DNA of 64,000 bases from Deinococcus hopiensis KR-140 (GTDB taxonomy: Bacteria; Deinococcota; Deinococci; Deinococcales; Deinococcaceae). How positions within the stretch are numbered: position 1 is the first letter of the stretch; every line of letters begins with the position of its first letter. Below the pieces are notes generated by a model, which was given only the letters and a program-made list of their open reading frames with translations, was not told the origin of the DNA and ran no database searches. The stretch spans positions 169,969-233,968 of the forward strand of contig NZ_FWWU01000011.1 of assembly GCF_900176165.1 (NCBI RefSeq), given 5' to 3'. Below are positions 15,557-23,074 of the stretch, piece by piece. The position numbers were made by a program, and so were the translations under genes.

Positions 15557-17923
15557 ATGGTCCGCCGCTCCGTCCCACTCCCCACCCTGACGGCGCGCCC
15601 CCTGACAAACGCTGGCATCGTCTCCGTCCACGCCACCGCCAATGGGCAAGTCACCGTCTGGCAGCGCGAAGCAGACGCCGGAATCCTGCACACCCGGCAT
15701 GTTCAGCAGCGCGGCTGGATCTACGCCCGGCACCTGCACGACCTGCAGCACCTCGGCGACCAGCTCACCATCACGCCGGATCCTCCACGGGAGAGCGTCA
15801 CATATCACGCCCAGGACCTCGCGCCAGATGGCAACGTCGCAGAACGGGCGTACCGTTACCTCCTCAGCGGCCCGAGCCCCCGTCACCTCGAAACCGAGAT
15901 CCTGCGGAGCGCCACGGCCGCACGCCAGCAGACCCGCCGCCTCTCCCTCGGTGACTTAAGCGGTTACCTCCGCCTGGGTTTTGCGGAGCAGTACCTCATC
16001 ACCACCCGCCAGACCTATCATCAGGGCCTCACCTTCGATCACCCCGTCCGCTTGCAATTCGACCTCGAAACCACCGCCCTCAGCCCAGAGCAAGGCCGCA
16101 TCTTCCTGATCGCCGTCCGCGACAACCGGGGTCTGGAAACGTTGCTCGAAGCCCGCCGAGCCGCCCAGGAAGGGGAGATGATCGAGCAACTGCTCGACCT
16201 CATCCAGACCCGTGATCCGGACGTCATCGAGAACCACTTCATCCATGGCTTCGACCTGCCCTTCATCACGGCCCGGGCCCGTAAGCTCGGTATTCCCTTC
16301 CGACTCGGCCGGACTGGTGACGGCCTCCCCTGGACCATCGAGGATGGAAGCCGTACGCCCGTCTGGACCTGCGCGGGACGAGAAATCCTGGACACCCTGG
16401 ATGCCGTTCGCCGCTTACCTCTCCCGTCCAGTGGCTTAAAGGCCGTCGCCCAGTACTACGGCATTGCTCCTGAGGACCGCGTGTACATCGAGGGCGCGGA
16501 AATCGTGAGCACCTACCGCGACAACCCAAAGGCCGTTCGGCAGTACGCCTTGCAAGACGTACAGGAAGTCGACGCGCTTGCCCGTATCGTCCTTGCTCCA
16601 AGTTTCGCTCTGGCCCGGCTCACGCCCCGGCCGTACCACCGCTTGACCCGGGCAGGCCCGGCCAAAGGCGTGCTGGAGCCCATGCTCATCCGCGCCTACC
16701 ACGAAGCAGGACGGCCCTTCCCGGCTTCAGATCCCGGGCACCAGGAGCCCCACCGTGGCGGTCACGTGCAACTCCACGCGGAAGGCGTCCTCACGCACGT
16801 CGTCAAGGCAGACGTGGCGAGCATGTACCCCAGCATCATTCGCGCCCAGGGGATTGGACCTCAGCAGGACGAACTCCAGGCTTTCAACCGCATCGTCAGT
16901 GACTTGACGGCTCAACGGTTGAATCACAAACGGCAGGCGAAGAACGCCGCGTTGAGCGAGGCCGAACGCCGCGAGCACCACGCCATGCAGGACGCCATGA
17001 AGCTCGTCGTCAATGCCGCTTATGGGTATTTGGGTGCAGGGCGACTCGCCCGAATGGGAGACCGGGCGGCCGCCGACCAGGTCACCGCCCGGGGCCGTGC
17101 CCTCCTGCAGCAAGTCACGAGTGAACTCGAAGCCCGCGACGTCCAACTCATCGAGTCAGACACGGATGGTGTGTACTTCAGCACGCGGGCCCACATCGGG
17201 GAGCAGGCGGAACGTGACCTCATCGCGCAGGTCTCCGCCACGCTGCCGGAAGGCATCACGCTGGAGTTTGACGGCCGCGCCCAGGCGATGCTCAGCCACC
17301 AGATCAAGAACTACGTCCTGCTCCGGTACGACGGCACGCTCGATCTGAGCGGCGCGTCCTTCGAGTCCAGTCGGTCCGAGCGCTACGGCATGCTCTTCCT
17401 CCGAGAGGCACTGCTCGCGCTCCTGCAAGGTGATGTGCCGGGTGTCCAGGCCGCCTTTGAGCGCACCGCGTCCCAGCTTGCCACCCGGGCCTACACGAAC
17501 GCAGACGTTGGCACACGCGTCCGTCTCGGAAAGAACCGCGAGGCGTACGCGCAAACCCGGGCAAGCCGCAAGGAAGCCCACCTCGAAGCCGCCTGGCAGG
17601 CCGGACTCGCCTTCATCACTGGGGACCGCGTTTCCCTCTACGTCCGGGAGGGCCGAGGCCTCACCGTCATGACAGACCCAGGTGCGCACGACTACGGTCT
17701 CAAGCACTACCAGAACGCCCTCGTGCAGAATTACGCCACCCGGCTCAAGAAGGCGCTGGATCCGGCCGACTGGGAGCAGTTGTTCTCAGGACGAGGCCCC
17801 GGCTTGTTTGACCGTCCCGTGCACGACATGCAGGTCCGCTGGTCCCCCGTCCACGAGGAACACGCGGAGGTGTCAGCGACTTTTGGCCGCGCCCCCAACG
17901 CCAACGGTCCACCCTCCTCTTGA
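15557..17923 (+). CDS. Family B DNA polymerase
   Basis: A 788-residue DNA polymerase of the Pol II/archaeal B type. The proofreading exonuclease has Exo I FDLETTAL (D169, E171), Exo II NHFIHGFDLPF (N226, D233) and Exo III YALQD (Y330, D334). The polymerase has motif A ADVASMYPSII (D419), motif B KLVVNAAYGYLG (K482, N486, YG489-490) and motif C SDTDGVYF (D535, D537). All catalytic acids are present, so both activities are predicted. It is about the size of archaeal and E. coli Pol II enzymes. It follows the RNase HI pseudogene by 61 bp. Role is probably repair or accessory-replicon synthesis, inferred only. Confidence 0.95.
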   Translation: MVRRSVPLPTLTARPLTNAGIVSVHATANGQVTVWQREADAGILHTRHVQQRGWIYARHLHDLQHLGDQLTITPDPPRESVTYHAQDLAPDGNVAERAYRYLLSGPSPRHLETEILRSATAARQQTRRLSLGDLSGYLRLGFAEQYLITTRQTYHQGLTFDHPVRLQFDLETTALSPEQGRIFLIAVRDNRGLETLLEARRAAQEGEMIEQLLDLIQTRDPDVIENHFIHGFDLPFITARARKLGIPFRLGRTGDGLPWTIEDGSRTPVWTCAGREILDTLDAVRRLPLPSSGLKAVAQYYGIAPEDRVYIEGAEIVSTYRDNPKAVRQYALQDVQEVDALARIVLAPSFALARLTPRPYHRLTRAGPAKGVLEPMLIRAYHEAGRPFPASDPGHQEPHRGGHVQLHAEGVLTHVVKADVASMYPSIIRAQGIGPQQDELQAFNRIVSDLTAQRLNHKRQAKNAALSEAERREHHAMQDAMKLVVNAAYGYLGAGRLARMGDRAAADQVTARGRALLQQVTSELEARDVQLIESDTDGVYFSTRAHIGEQAERDLIAQVSATLPEGITLEFDGRAQAMLSHQIKNYVLLRYDGTLDLSGASFESSRSERYGMLFLREALLALLQGDVPGVQAAFERTASQLATRAYTNADVGTRVRLGKNREAYAQTRASRKEAHLEAAWQAGLAFITGDRVSLYVREGRGLTVMTDPGAHDYGLKHYQNALVQNYATRLKKALDPADWEQLFSGRGPGLFDRPVHDMQVRWSPVHEEHAEVSATFGRAPNANGPPSS

Positions 17924-18054
17924 AGACCACGCCCTGCGGTGGCGGCCTGCTTCAAGGAAGGGTGGAGACGCATTCCCAGCACCTCTGGTCCTCCGTTTGC
18001 CCTGCAATCAGGCAAAGGCAGCGATCCACCCTTCCCTTGCCCTTCTAAAGCACC

Positions 18055-18480
18055 CGTGAACTTGACCCCGCTGCTCTCCAAGAGCGCGTTCGTCCTCCTC
18101 TCGACCAGCCTCAGCGCCAGGCTCGCCATCACCGGCTATACCCTCCAGAACCCCCGCGTCCGCTCCCCCTGGGTCCTCATCCTCCTTGCCCTCCTCAGCG
18201 CTGCGGGCTTCATTGCCCTCAACCCGGGCGTGTCGCTCCCGCCCTTTACCCTCTCCCTGGCGCCACTCCTGCACACGGTCTCCCTCCTGGCCGTCAGTGT
18301 CCTCGCCAGCCTGGTCTGCCTGATCCTCGCGGCCGTGCGCGCACAGCACTCAAGGCGCCACACGACCAGCCCCCTCTGCGACAACCTTCCGGCTCCTCCA
18401 TTTGGCGGATGTTTGTCCTGGGTGTCACGGGTACGCTCATTTCATCCCACAACAAGAGCCGACCGGGTGAAGTCGGCGGG
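18055..18480 (+). CDS. Small membrane protein, ends uncertain
   Basis: From GTG 18055 the frame encodes about three hydrophobic segments: SAFVLLSTSLSARLAITGY, WVLILLALLSAAGFIAL and LLAVSVLASLVCLILAAVRA. The frame stays open far beyond a strong terminator at 18482, so the real end is before that point; the C-terminus may have lost its stop by a frameshift. No family recognised. Confidence 0.4.
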
Positions 18481-18481
18481 C

Positions 18482-18502
18482 AGCCCTCTTCGAGGGCTTT
18501 TA
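18482..18502 (+). terminator. Intrinsic terminator
   Basis: AGCCCTC-TTC-GAGGGCT followed by TTTAT: a perfect 7-bp stem with a 3-nt loop and U-tract. It marks the end of the unit with the membrane gene, possibly also PolB. Confidence 0.75.
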
Positions 18503-18726
18503 TGCTGGCGCGGGCGCTCACCCCTTGACGCGAGCGCCCATCTCCACCCGCACAGATCCCCCTGCCAGAAGACGGTCAGACCCGCGTTGGTACACCTGGG
18601 ATGTGGCTTCAGGGAACGTTGTTCCCAGGTTCCCCGGCGTGCTGCGCGAACGCCACCCAACTTGCCTCTCGAGCCCTGCTTCAACGCGAGCCCCTTGCGG
18701 CAACCCCCGTGCATTACCCTGAGTCC

Positions 18727-18963
18727 ATGCTCAAAGACGATATGGCCATTCACGCTGGTATCCCCGAAAAAGCCGTCAAGGCGGCCCTCCAGAAACTCAA
18801 AGACGACCAGGCCTACGAAGGCATCACCTGGGATCTCGGCAAAACCCGGGTGGGCCGCCCCATCAAGGTCTACTTCGAAGCGGAAACCATGCCGCAGATC
18901 CACGCGGCCAAGAAACGCCTCGAGCAGCTCCTGGACGAAGCGGGATTTGACCTCTACCCCTGA
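18727..18963 (+). CDS. Small hypothetical protein, terminator-defined
   Basis: 78 residues, charged and helical: MLKDDMAIHAGIPEKAVKAA, then LQKLKDDQAYEGITWDLG and VYFEAETMPQIHAAKKRLEQ. The pattern (two short helices with a basic face, then beta strand and long helix) is compatible with a small winged-helix fold, but I do not recognise it. It is flanked by terminators at 18482 and 18986, so it is a separate transcription unit. The longer upstream frame is Cys/Pro-rich and unlike coding sequence; hence ATG 18727. Confidence 0.65.
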   Translation: MLKDDMAIHAGIPEKAVKAALQKLKDDQAYEGITWDLGKTRVGRPIKVYFEAETMPQIHAAKKRLEQLLDEAGFDLYP

Positions 18964-18985
18964 AGCCAGCCAAGACAGGCTTCCA

Positions 18986-19006
18986 GCGCCCTCAAAGGGC
19001 GCTTTG
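18986..19006 (+). terminator. Intrinsic terminator
   Basis: GCGCCCT-CAA-AGGGCGC followed by TTTGT, 23 bp after the stop of the 78-residue gene. Confidence 0.75.
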
Positions 19007-19237
19007 TCGTCTCCAGGCCTGACTCCGCCCGCCTCCCACCGAGGTGCGGGAGGAGCCCCCTTTCCACATCTGCACACCTCCAGGACGATCACCTCTTCGG
19101 TGTTCCAGCAACCGTGCGCAGCGTCCGCCACACCCACCCCGGCCCTGCGCGCACTCCCGCAAGCGATCCTTCATGCTGCTGAACGGGGTGACCGGATTGA
19201 ACGTCCGTCACGCCGCGCATCGGTGCTCAACCCACAG

Positions 19238-19290
19238 GCCAACCCGAGCGGAGCAACCGGGAAAAACGGTGACCCAGAGGAGATGGAACG
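19238..19290 (-). repeat. Partial copy of ~150-bp dispersed repeat
   Basis: Read on the minus strand, CTCTGGGTCACCGTTTTTCC and the following CTCGGGTTGGCC match the core of the repeats at 25.4, 50.3 and 63.4 kb. Here it is part of the open frame of the IS-split gene. Confidence 0.6.
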
Positions 19291-19516
19291 GCTGATCCAC
19301 AAACCGCATCACTCCGGGCAAGGCTTCGGTAGACTCCACGTCCAACCAGTACTCAATGTCCGCGCTCACCGCGTACTCCGGCTCATCGGGGAACAGTTCC
19401 TGCCAGACCTCCCAGGCCGCTGCACGGACGTCCTCACGGGACCCCAGATAGCTGTACTTCGGGAAAATTCAGCAGGGTGACAGGGGGGACAGCGTCGGTG
19501 ATGCTGGCCTTCTCCT

Positions 19517-20802
19517 ATGCGTCGACAACTGCCAAGCTGGACCCGCCATTTCCCGACCTGGTTTAAACCCTTCCAGACTCATTTGCACCACAAGGCACGA
19601 AGTCGTCTCGCGGCGCTTTATGTTCAAGGGCTGTGCAGCATGGCGCACCGGAAAAGTATGGTTCCCATGGCCAATATGGTCGCTCCTGGCGGCGAGGATC
19701 GGTTCCAACATTTCATCACGCACAGCCCCGCTGTCCTTGAACCCCTCCTCCTTGAGCGAGCGAACCAAATGCTCGGCGGAAAAGATGCGGTCCTCATCAT
19801 CGACGACACCTGCTTGACCAAATCTGGAACCAAGTCGGTCGGGGTTGCCAAGCAGTACTCCGGACAGGTGGGTGGACTGACCCAGTGCCAATGCTTGATC
19901 TCGCTCACGCTGGCCCAACACGATCTCCCCGTTCCCGTGAGTCTCCGCCTTTTTCTGCCTCGTGACTGGACAGGTGACCCTCAACGGATGATTGCTGCTG
20001 GTGTTCCTGAGGAACACCAGCAACCGCAGAGCAAGTGGGCTGTCGCCATTCAGGAACTTGACCGCGTCCGACCACACCTGAACTTTGGCATGGTGCTTGC
20101 CGATGCAGGTTACGGTGCCACCGCGCCTTTTCGGCAAGCGCTCAGTGCGCGGAACCTTCAATGGTCCGTGGGCATCTATCGTTCTCAAAAGGCTGATCCC
20201 GCCGATGTTCAGCTCTTGCCGAGTGTCACCTCCAATCACGGACGGCGATCCAAATCCCCCACACCGTCTCATCCACGTCAAACCGCTGAAGAGATGTTGA
20301 CCCATGCCGTCTGGCATCGGGTCTTGTGGCGGCAGGGGACGAAAGGCGCTCTTTCTGGCCGATTTGCAGCCAAGTACGTTTGCCTCGCTGATGGGCTGGA
20401 GTACCGGCAAGGTCAGCATTTACCAGGTCAACCCGCCTGGATCATCGGGGAGGAACGGAGTGGCGGTGAACGGAAATACTACGCCTGCAACCTCCCCCCG
20501 AGACATCGCTTCATCACCTCGTTGAGGTGATGAAGCAGCGTTGGGCCTGTGAATTGACCCATCGGGAATTGAAACAGGAGGTGGGCTTGGATCACTTTGA
20601 GGGTCGCTCATGGCGCGGCTTACACCATCATGCCCTGCTCTGTATGGTGGCCCTCCTCTTTCTGCAATGGTTGCGACTCAGCCAACCCGATGACCTTATG
20701 GGTGACTCGGTACCGGCGATCCGAAAGGAGTTGGCAGCAGTCCTACTCCCCGCTTGCTTATTCAGGGGTTGTCCCTGTACGGGCTTATTCAGCGGCCCCT
20801 GA
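19517..20802 (+). pseudogene. IS701-family transposase, frameshifted in C6 run
   Basis: Residues up to YYACNLPP are in one frame (to 20530). The remainder, VMKQRWACELTHRELKQEVG with the catalytic Glu and the GLHHHALLCMVALLFLQWL helix, is in another (20527-20802). The shift is at a run of six Cs near 20494-20499, where the other copy has four (LPEN). DDE residues are otherwise conserved (IIDDTCLTKSGTKSV, VLADAGYGATAP). Polymerase slippage, sequencing error, or transcriptional slippage restoring the frame are all possible. Confidence 0.85.
19996..20022. repeat. Perfect hairpin inside IS701 transposase gene (copy B)
   Basis: TGCTGGTGTTCC-TGA-GGAACACCAGCA: a 12-bp stem in the codons for AAGVPEEHQQP, the same protein position as the 16-bp hairpin of copy A. 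Confidence 0.85.
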
Positions 20803-20968
20803 GTTTTCCCGAAGTACAGATAGGCCGCGAGCGCTTGACGGTCCTCCGGCTCCAGGCCTTCTCCTTCCAGCCCCCGGTCGTCCCGGTACGCGGCGTCCAA
20901 CAGCTCAGCCATCTCGGTCGGGGACAGGTCAGCAGGACGCGTCCTCCCAAGCTACTCTCTCCCCCTCT

Positions 20969-20997
20969 TGATGCACACACCCTACGCGGCACAATAA
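20969..20997 (+). promoter_or_regulatory. Predicted sigma-70-type promoter
   Basis: TTGATG (20969-20974) and ACAATA (20992-20997) at 17-bp spacing. The predicted start of transcription falls at about 21004, next to ATG 21005. Confidence 0.5.
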
Positions 20998-21004
20998 AGG
21001 TCTG

Positions 21005-21241
21005 ATGTCCCCGTCGCTCCGCCTCCGCTGGCTCCCACCCGGACAAAACACCGTCCTCATTTCCTCCCCGCCCGTGACGGAACTCCTGCACCTGCATGCC
21101 GCGAGACACAGACAGCTCCACTCCCCCGCATCGCGGGCACTGAGGTCACGCAGGCCCGGCGCCCCGGTTCTTCCGGTTCCCTGCCCATCCGCGCGCCTCA
21201 GTCGTCCGCACCACCAGAGCAGGAGCACACCACATGGGTAA
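21005..21241 (+). CDS. Possible small protein, unsupported beyond promoter
   Basis: The first ~30 residues (MSPSLRLRWLPPGQNTVLIS) look coding and follow a good promoter with AAAGG just before ATG. The C-terminal half is Pro/Arg/Ser-rich and may be out of frame. It overlaps the start of the next gene by 8 bp. No family recognised. Confidence 0.3.
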   Translation: MSPSLRLRWLPPGQNTVLISSPPVTELLHLHAARHRQLHSPASRALRSRRPGAPVLPVPCPSARLSRPHHQSRSTPHG

Positions 21242-21446
21242 GAAACGCGACATCCCCACCTACAAGGACACCCACCCCGCCCACCTTGCGCGCAGCGCGG
21301 AGCTGGAACGCGCGGGCCTCAAACCCGCCCCGGACCAGCTCCCCGCCGCCCTGTTCAAGTACAGGACCAAGGACACGGAGGGCACCTGCGCCCTCTTCGA
21401 GCGCGCCCTGTGCATCCCCGTTGTGCCGAAACAAGACGCCTCCTGA
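21234..21446 (+). CDS. Small conserved-looking hypothetical protein
   Basis: 70 residues beginning MGKKRDIPTYKDTHPAHLAR, then SAELERAGLKPAPDQLPAAL and FKYRTKDTEGTCALFERA. The pattern (short basic start, helical LxPxPDQxP segment, YRTKDTEG) gives the impression of a domain often found at the start of larger DNA-related proteins in Deinococcus, but I cannot name it. AGGAG nine bases upstream supports the start. The last ~10 residues may be a new tail, because the DNA downstream enters IS-rich sequence. Confidence 0.6.
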   Translation: MGKKRDIPTYKDTHPAHLARSAELERAGLKPAPDQLPAALFKYRTKDTEGTCALFERALCIPVVPKQDAS

Positions 21447-21757
21447 AGCTCACGGCCCGTCACGCCTGTCCCTCCGGATGGGGCGGGTTCTTCACGCACG
21501 CGCTGGAGGGGGGAGCGGTAGAGGCACGCCGAAAGCGGAGGGGGAAGCGTTCGGATGACGCCGGTGTGGCCTTGAGGTGGGTCAGCCACCTGCTCCTGGC
21601 CGCCGATGCGCTCCTGCCCACGCAGTAACGGTTGTACCGAGGCTGGTTTCTCGCCCTTGGCTTTGCCCCCATGACCACCACTTTGCCTCAAACCGGTACT
21701 GGAGCTCAGTCGATTTTGCACCGGTGGAGTTCAGCCTTGATCACAGGAGGCACGACC

Positions 21758-21960
21758 ATGACCCCGCGCAGGACTTCCACGACCGAATTCAAGCGAGAAG
21801 CCGTCCAGCTTGCCCAGCGGCCAGAAATGACGGTGACACAAGCCGCCCGGGATCTGGGAATCGGCATCTCTTCACTGCAACGTTGGCTTCGAGAAGCGGG
21901 CCAGCAGGGTAATGCGTCATTCCCAGGACTCGGACATCAGACCCTGACGCCAGAGCGGTG
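21758..21960 (+). pseudogene. IS3-family OrfA, truncated
   Basis: Starts MTPRRTSTTEFKREAVQLAQ after AGGAGG and continues DLGIGISSLQRWLREAG, FPGLGHQTLTPE, the family's helix-turn-helix. It then changes into unrelated sequence where the coiled-coil part should be. Confidence 0.8.
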
Positions 21961-22062
21961 TTCAGGTGAAGTGCAAGGCGGCGCATCGCCTCTGGAAGAG
22001 TGGGGGTCTTGCGCTTCCCACCCGTTGCAAGGCGAGAAAAATCCGTACAGGACAGCACATCC

Positions 22063-22553
22063 TGATGAAAGCCGCGCAGCCGAACCAGGTCCGGACCTAT
22101 GACGTTGTCTTCGACCAGACCCTGGGGGGACAACCCCTGAAAATCCTGACGCTCACCGATAAGTTTACCCGGCAATCCCTGGCCCTGCGTTGTGGCACAG
22201 CTTTCACGTCCTCGGACGTGAAAGCTGTCCTGGTCGAGATCATGCGGAAACGGGGCGCCGCGGCATTCATTTGGAGCGACAACGGCTCAGCGTTTATCGC
22301 CCGCGATCTCAGGGTCTGGCCGTGCAGGAGGGAGGCATCAAACATTGACCCCGCAAAACCCTGGCAAAACGGCGTGGCCGAGAGCTTCCACGCCCGACTC
22401 CGCGGTAGATTGCCGAACCTGGAGGTCTTTCACTCCCCTCGGCACGCTCCGGTCCTACCGGACGGCTGGAGAACGTTCTACAAGCGCGCCAGACCCCATT
22501 CTTCCCTGGCGTACCTGACGCCCGACGAGTTCGCCCAGCGGTGGGGTGGCCCC
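22063..22553 (+). pseudogene. IS3-family OrfB, N-terminus deleted
   Basis: The DDE domain of an IS3-type (IS407-like) OrfB: AAQPNQVRTYDVVFDQTLGG with the first Asp, LTDKFTRQSLAL, FIWSDNGSAFIA with the second Asp, and PWQNGVAESFHARLRG with the Glu, then RPHSSLAYLTPDEFAQRW. The frame is open far upstream and downstream, but homology begins only at about 22063. The zinc-finger/HTH N-terminal part is absent. Confidence 0.8.
22197..22228. repeat. Perfect hairpin inside IS3-type OrfB remnant
   Basis: ACAGCTTTCACGTCC-TC-GGACGTGAAAGCTGT: a 15-bp perfect stem with two spacer bases, coding for TAFTSSDVKAV. No T-run follows. Confidence 0.85.
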
Positions 22554-22622
22554 ACCTGGTGGCGTACACCCACCCTGAGCCGAGTTTCCAGTCAGCGTCG
22601 TCCGCAAAACTGGGCCAGTCCA

Positions 22623-23074
22623 CGGGAGAAAGGACACGGCAAAGCGTGCAAACAGCCTCCCAGGAAACGAAAATCGCATGTTCTCAAGACGCTGGTACCG
22701 TGTTTCTTCAGCGTGTACAGGACAACCGTCCGTGCCTGGATCACTGGGAGAATCAGGGCAGCGAAGACCGACAGACGTCGGGCATCTAAGGGGAACGCAG
22801 ACCGCAAGGCGGTCTGCAAGGTATCGTGAGGGCGCCCTGCTCCTGGGCGCGCTCATCGCAGATACACCCGACTGGGGCCGACTTTTTCACTTCCTGCACA
22901 CGTTTTGAAGGGCAGTCAGCTCCTCTCCTTGACATACTGCAGAGGGCTCCCCGTTTTCCTTGGCGTCACCTCCTCTTCGGGCCACAGAATCCGGCGCTGG
23001 GGCACGCGAACCATGCCGCCTTTTTCACGCATTGACGTTGGAATGTTGTCATAGCCGCTTCGTAGAATGGGAAA
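22623..23074. other. Intergenic with one hairpin
   Basis: No gene recognised. GCAGACCGC-AAG-GCGGTCTGC lies at 22797-22817, a 9-bp near-terminator hairpin without a T-run. The region ends in the start of the sensor-GGDEF gene, with TAGAAT six bases before the GTG. Confidence 0.4.

Larger units (their letters stand above)
19452..20819 (+). mobile_element. IS701-family insertion sequence, second copy
   Basis: A 1368-bp element with ends CTGTACTTCGGGAAAATTCA (left) and CTGTACTTCGGGAAAACTCA (right, complement). ATAG is duplicated at 19448-19451 and 20820-20823. It is diverged from the copy at 9.3 kb by roughly a quarter of positions as judged by eye, so it is a sister isoform, not a recent duplicate. 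It interrupts a small minus-strand gene. Confidence 0.92.
19208..20912 (-). pseudogene. Hypothetical gene split by IS701
   Basis: Removing the IS701 copy (19452-20819) and one ATAG duplicate rejoins a continuous minus frame. The upstream part (20912 down to 20820) is MAELLDAAYRDDRG, LEGEGLEPEDRQALAAY. It continues after the junction as LGSREDVRAAAWEVWQELF, PDEPEYAVSADIEYWLDVES and TEALPGVMRFVDQPFHLL, to a TGA at 19208-19210. The intact protein would be about 111 residues, acidic, of unknown family. The last ~25 codons match part of the ~150-bp dispersed repeat, so the original 3' end may already have been replaced by repeat insertion. Confidence 0.75.
21700..22622 (+). mobile_element. IS3-family element, internally deleted
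   Basis: The left end near 21700 reads TGGAGCTCAGTCGATTTTGC and is almost identical to the solo end at 48842-48926. A weaker matching end (TGGACTGGCCCAGTTTTGC on the minus strand) is near 22622. Between them lie the start of OrfA and the C-terminal two thirds of OrfB. The OrfA C-terminus and OrfB N-terminus are missing, so the element is dead. The right boundary is approximate; no target duplication was found. Confidence 0.7.

Noticed and set aside
17939..19480. 513-codon open frame after PolB
   Set aside because: It runs through two perfect terminators and through the start of an IS701. Only the first hydrophobic part can be a real gene.
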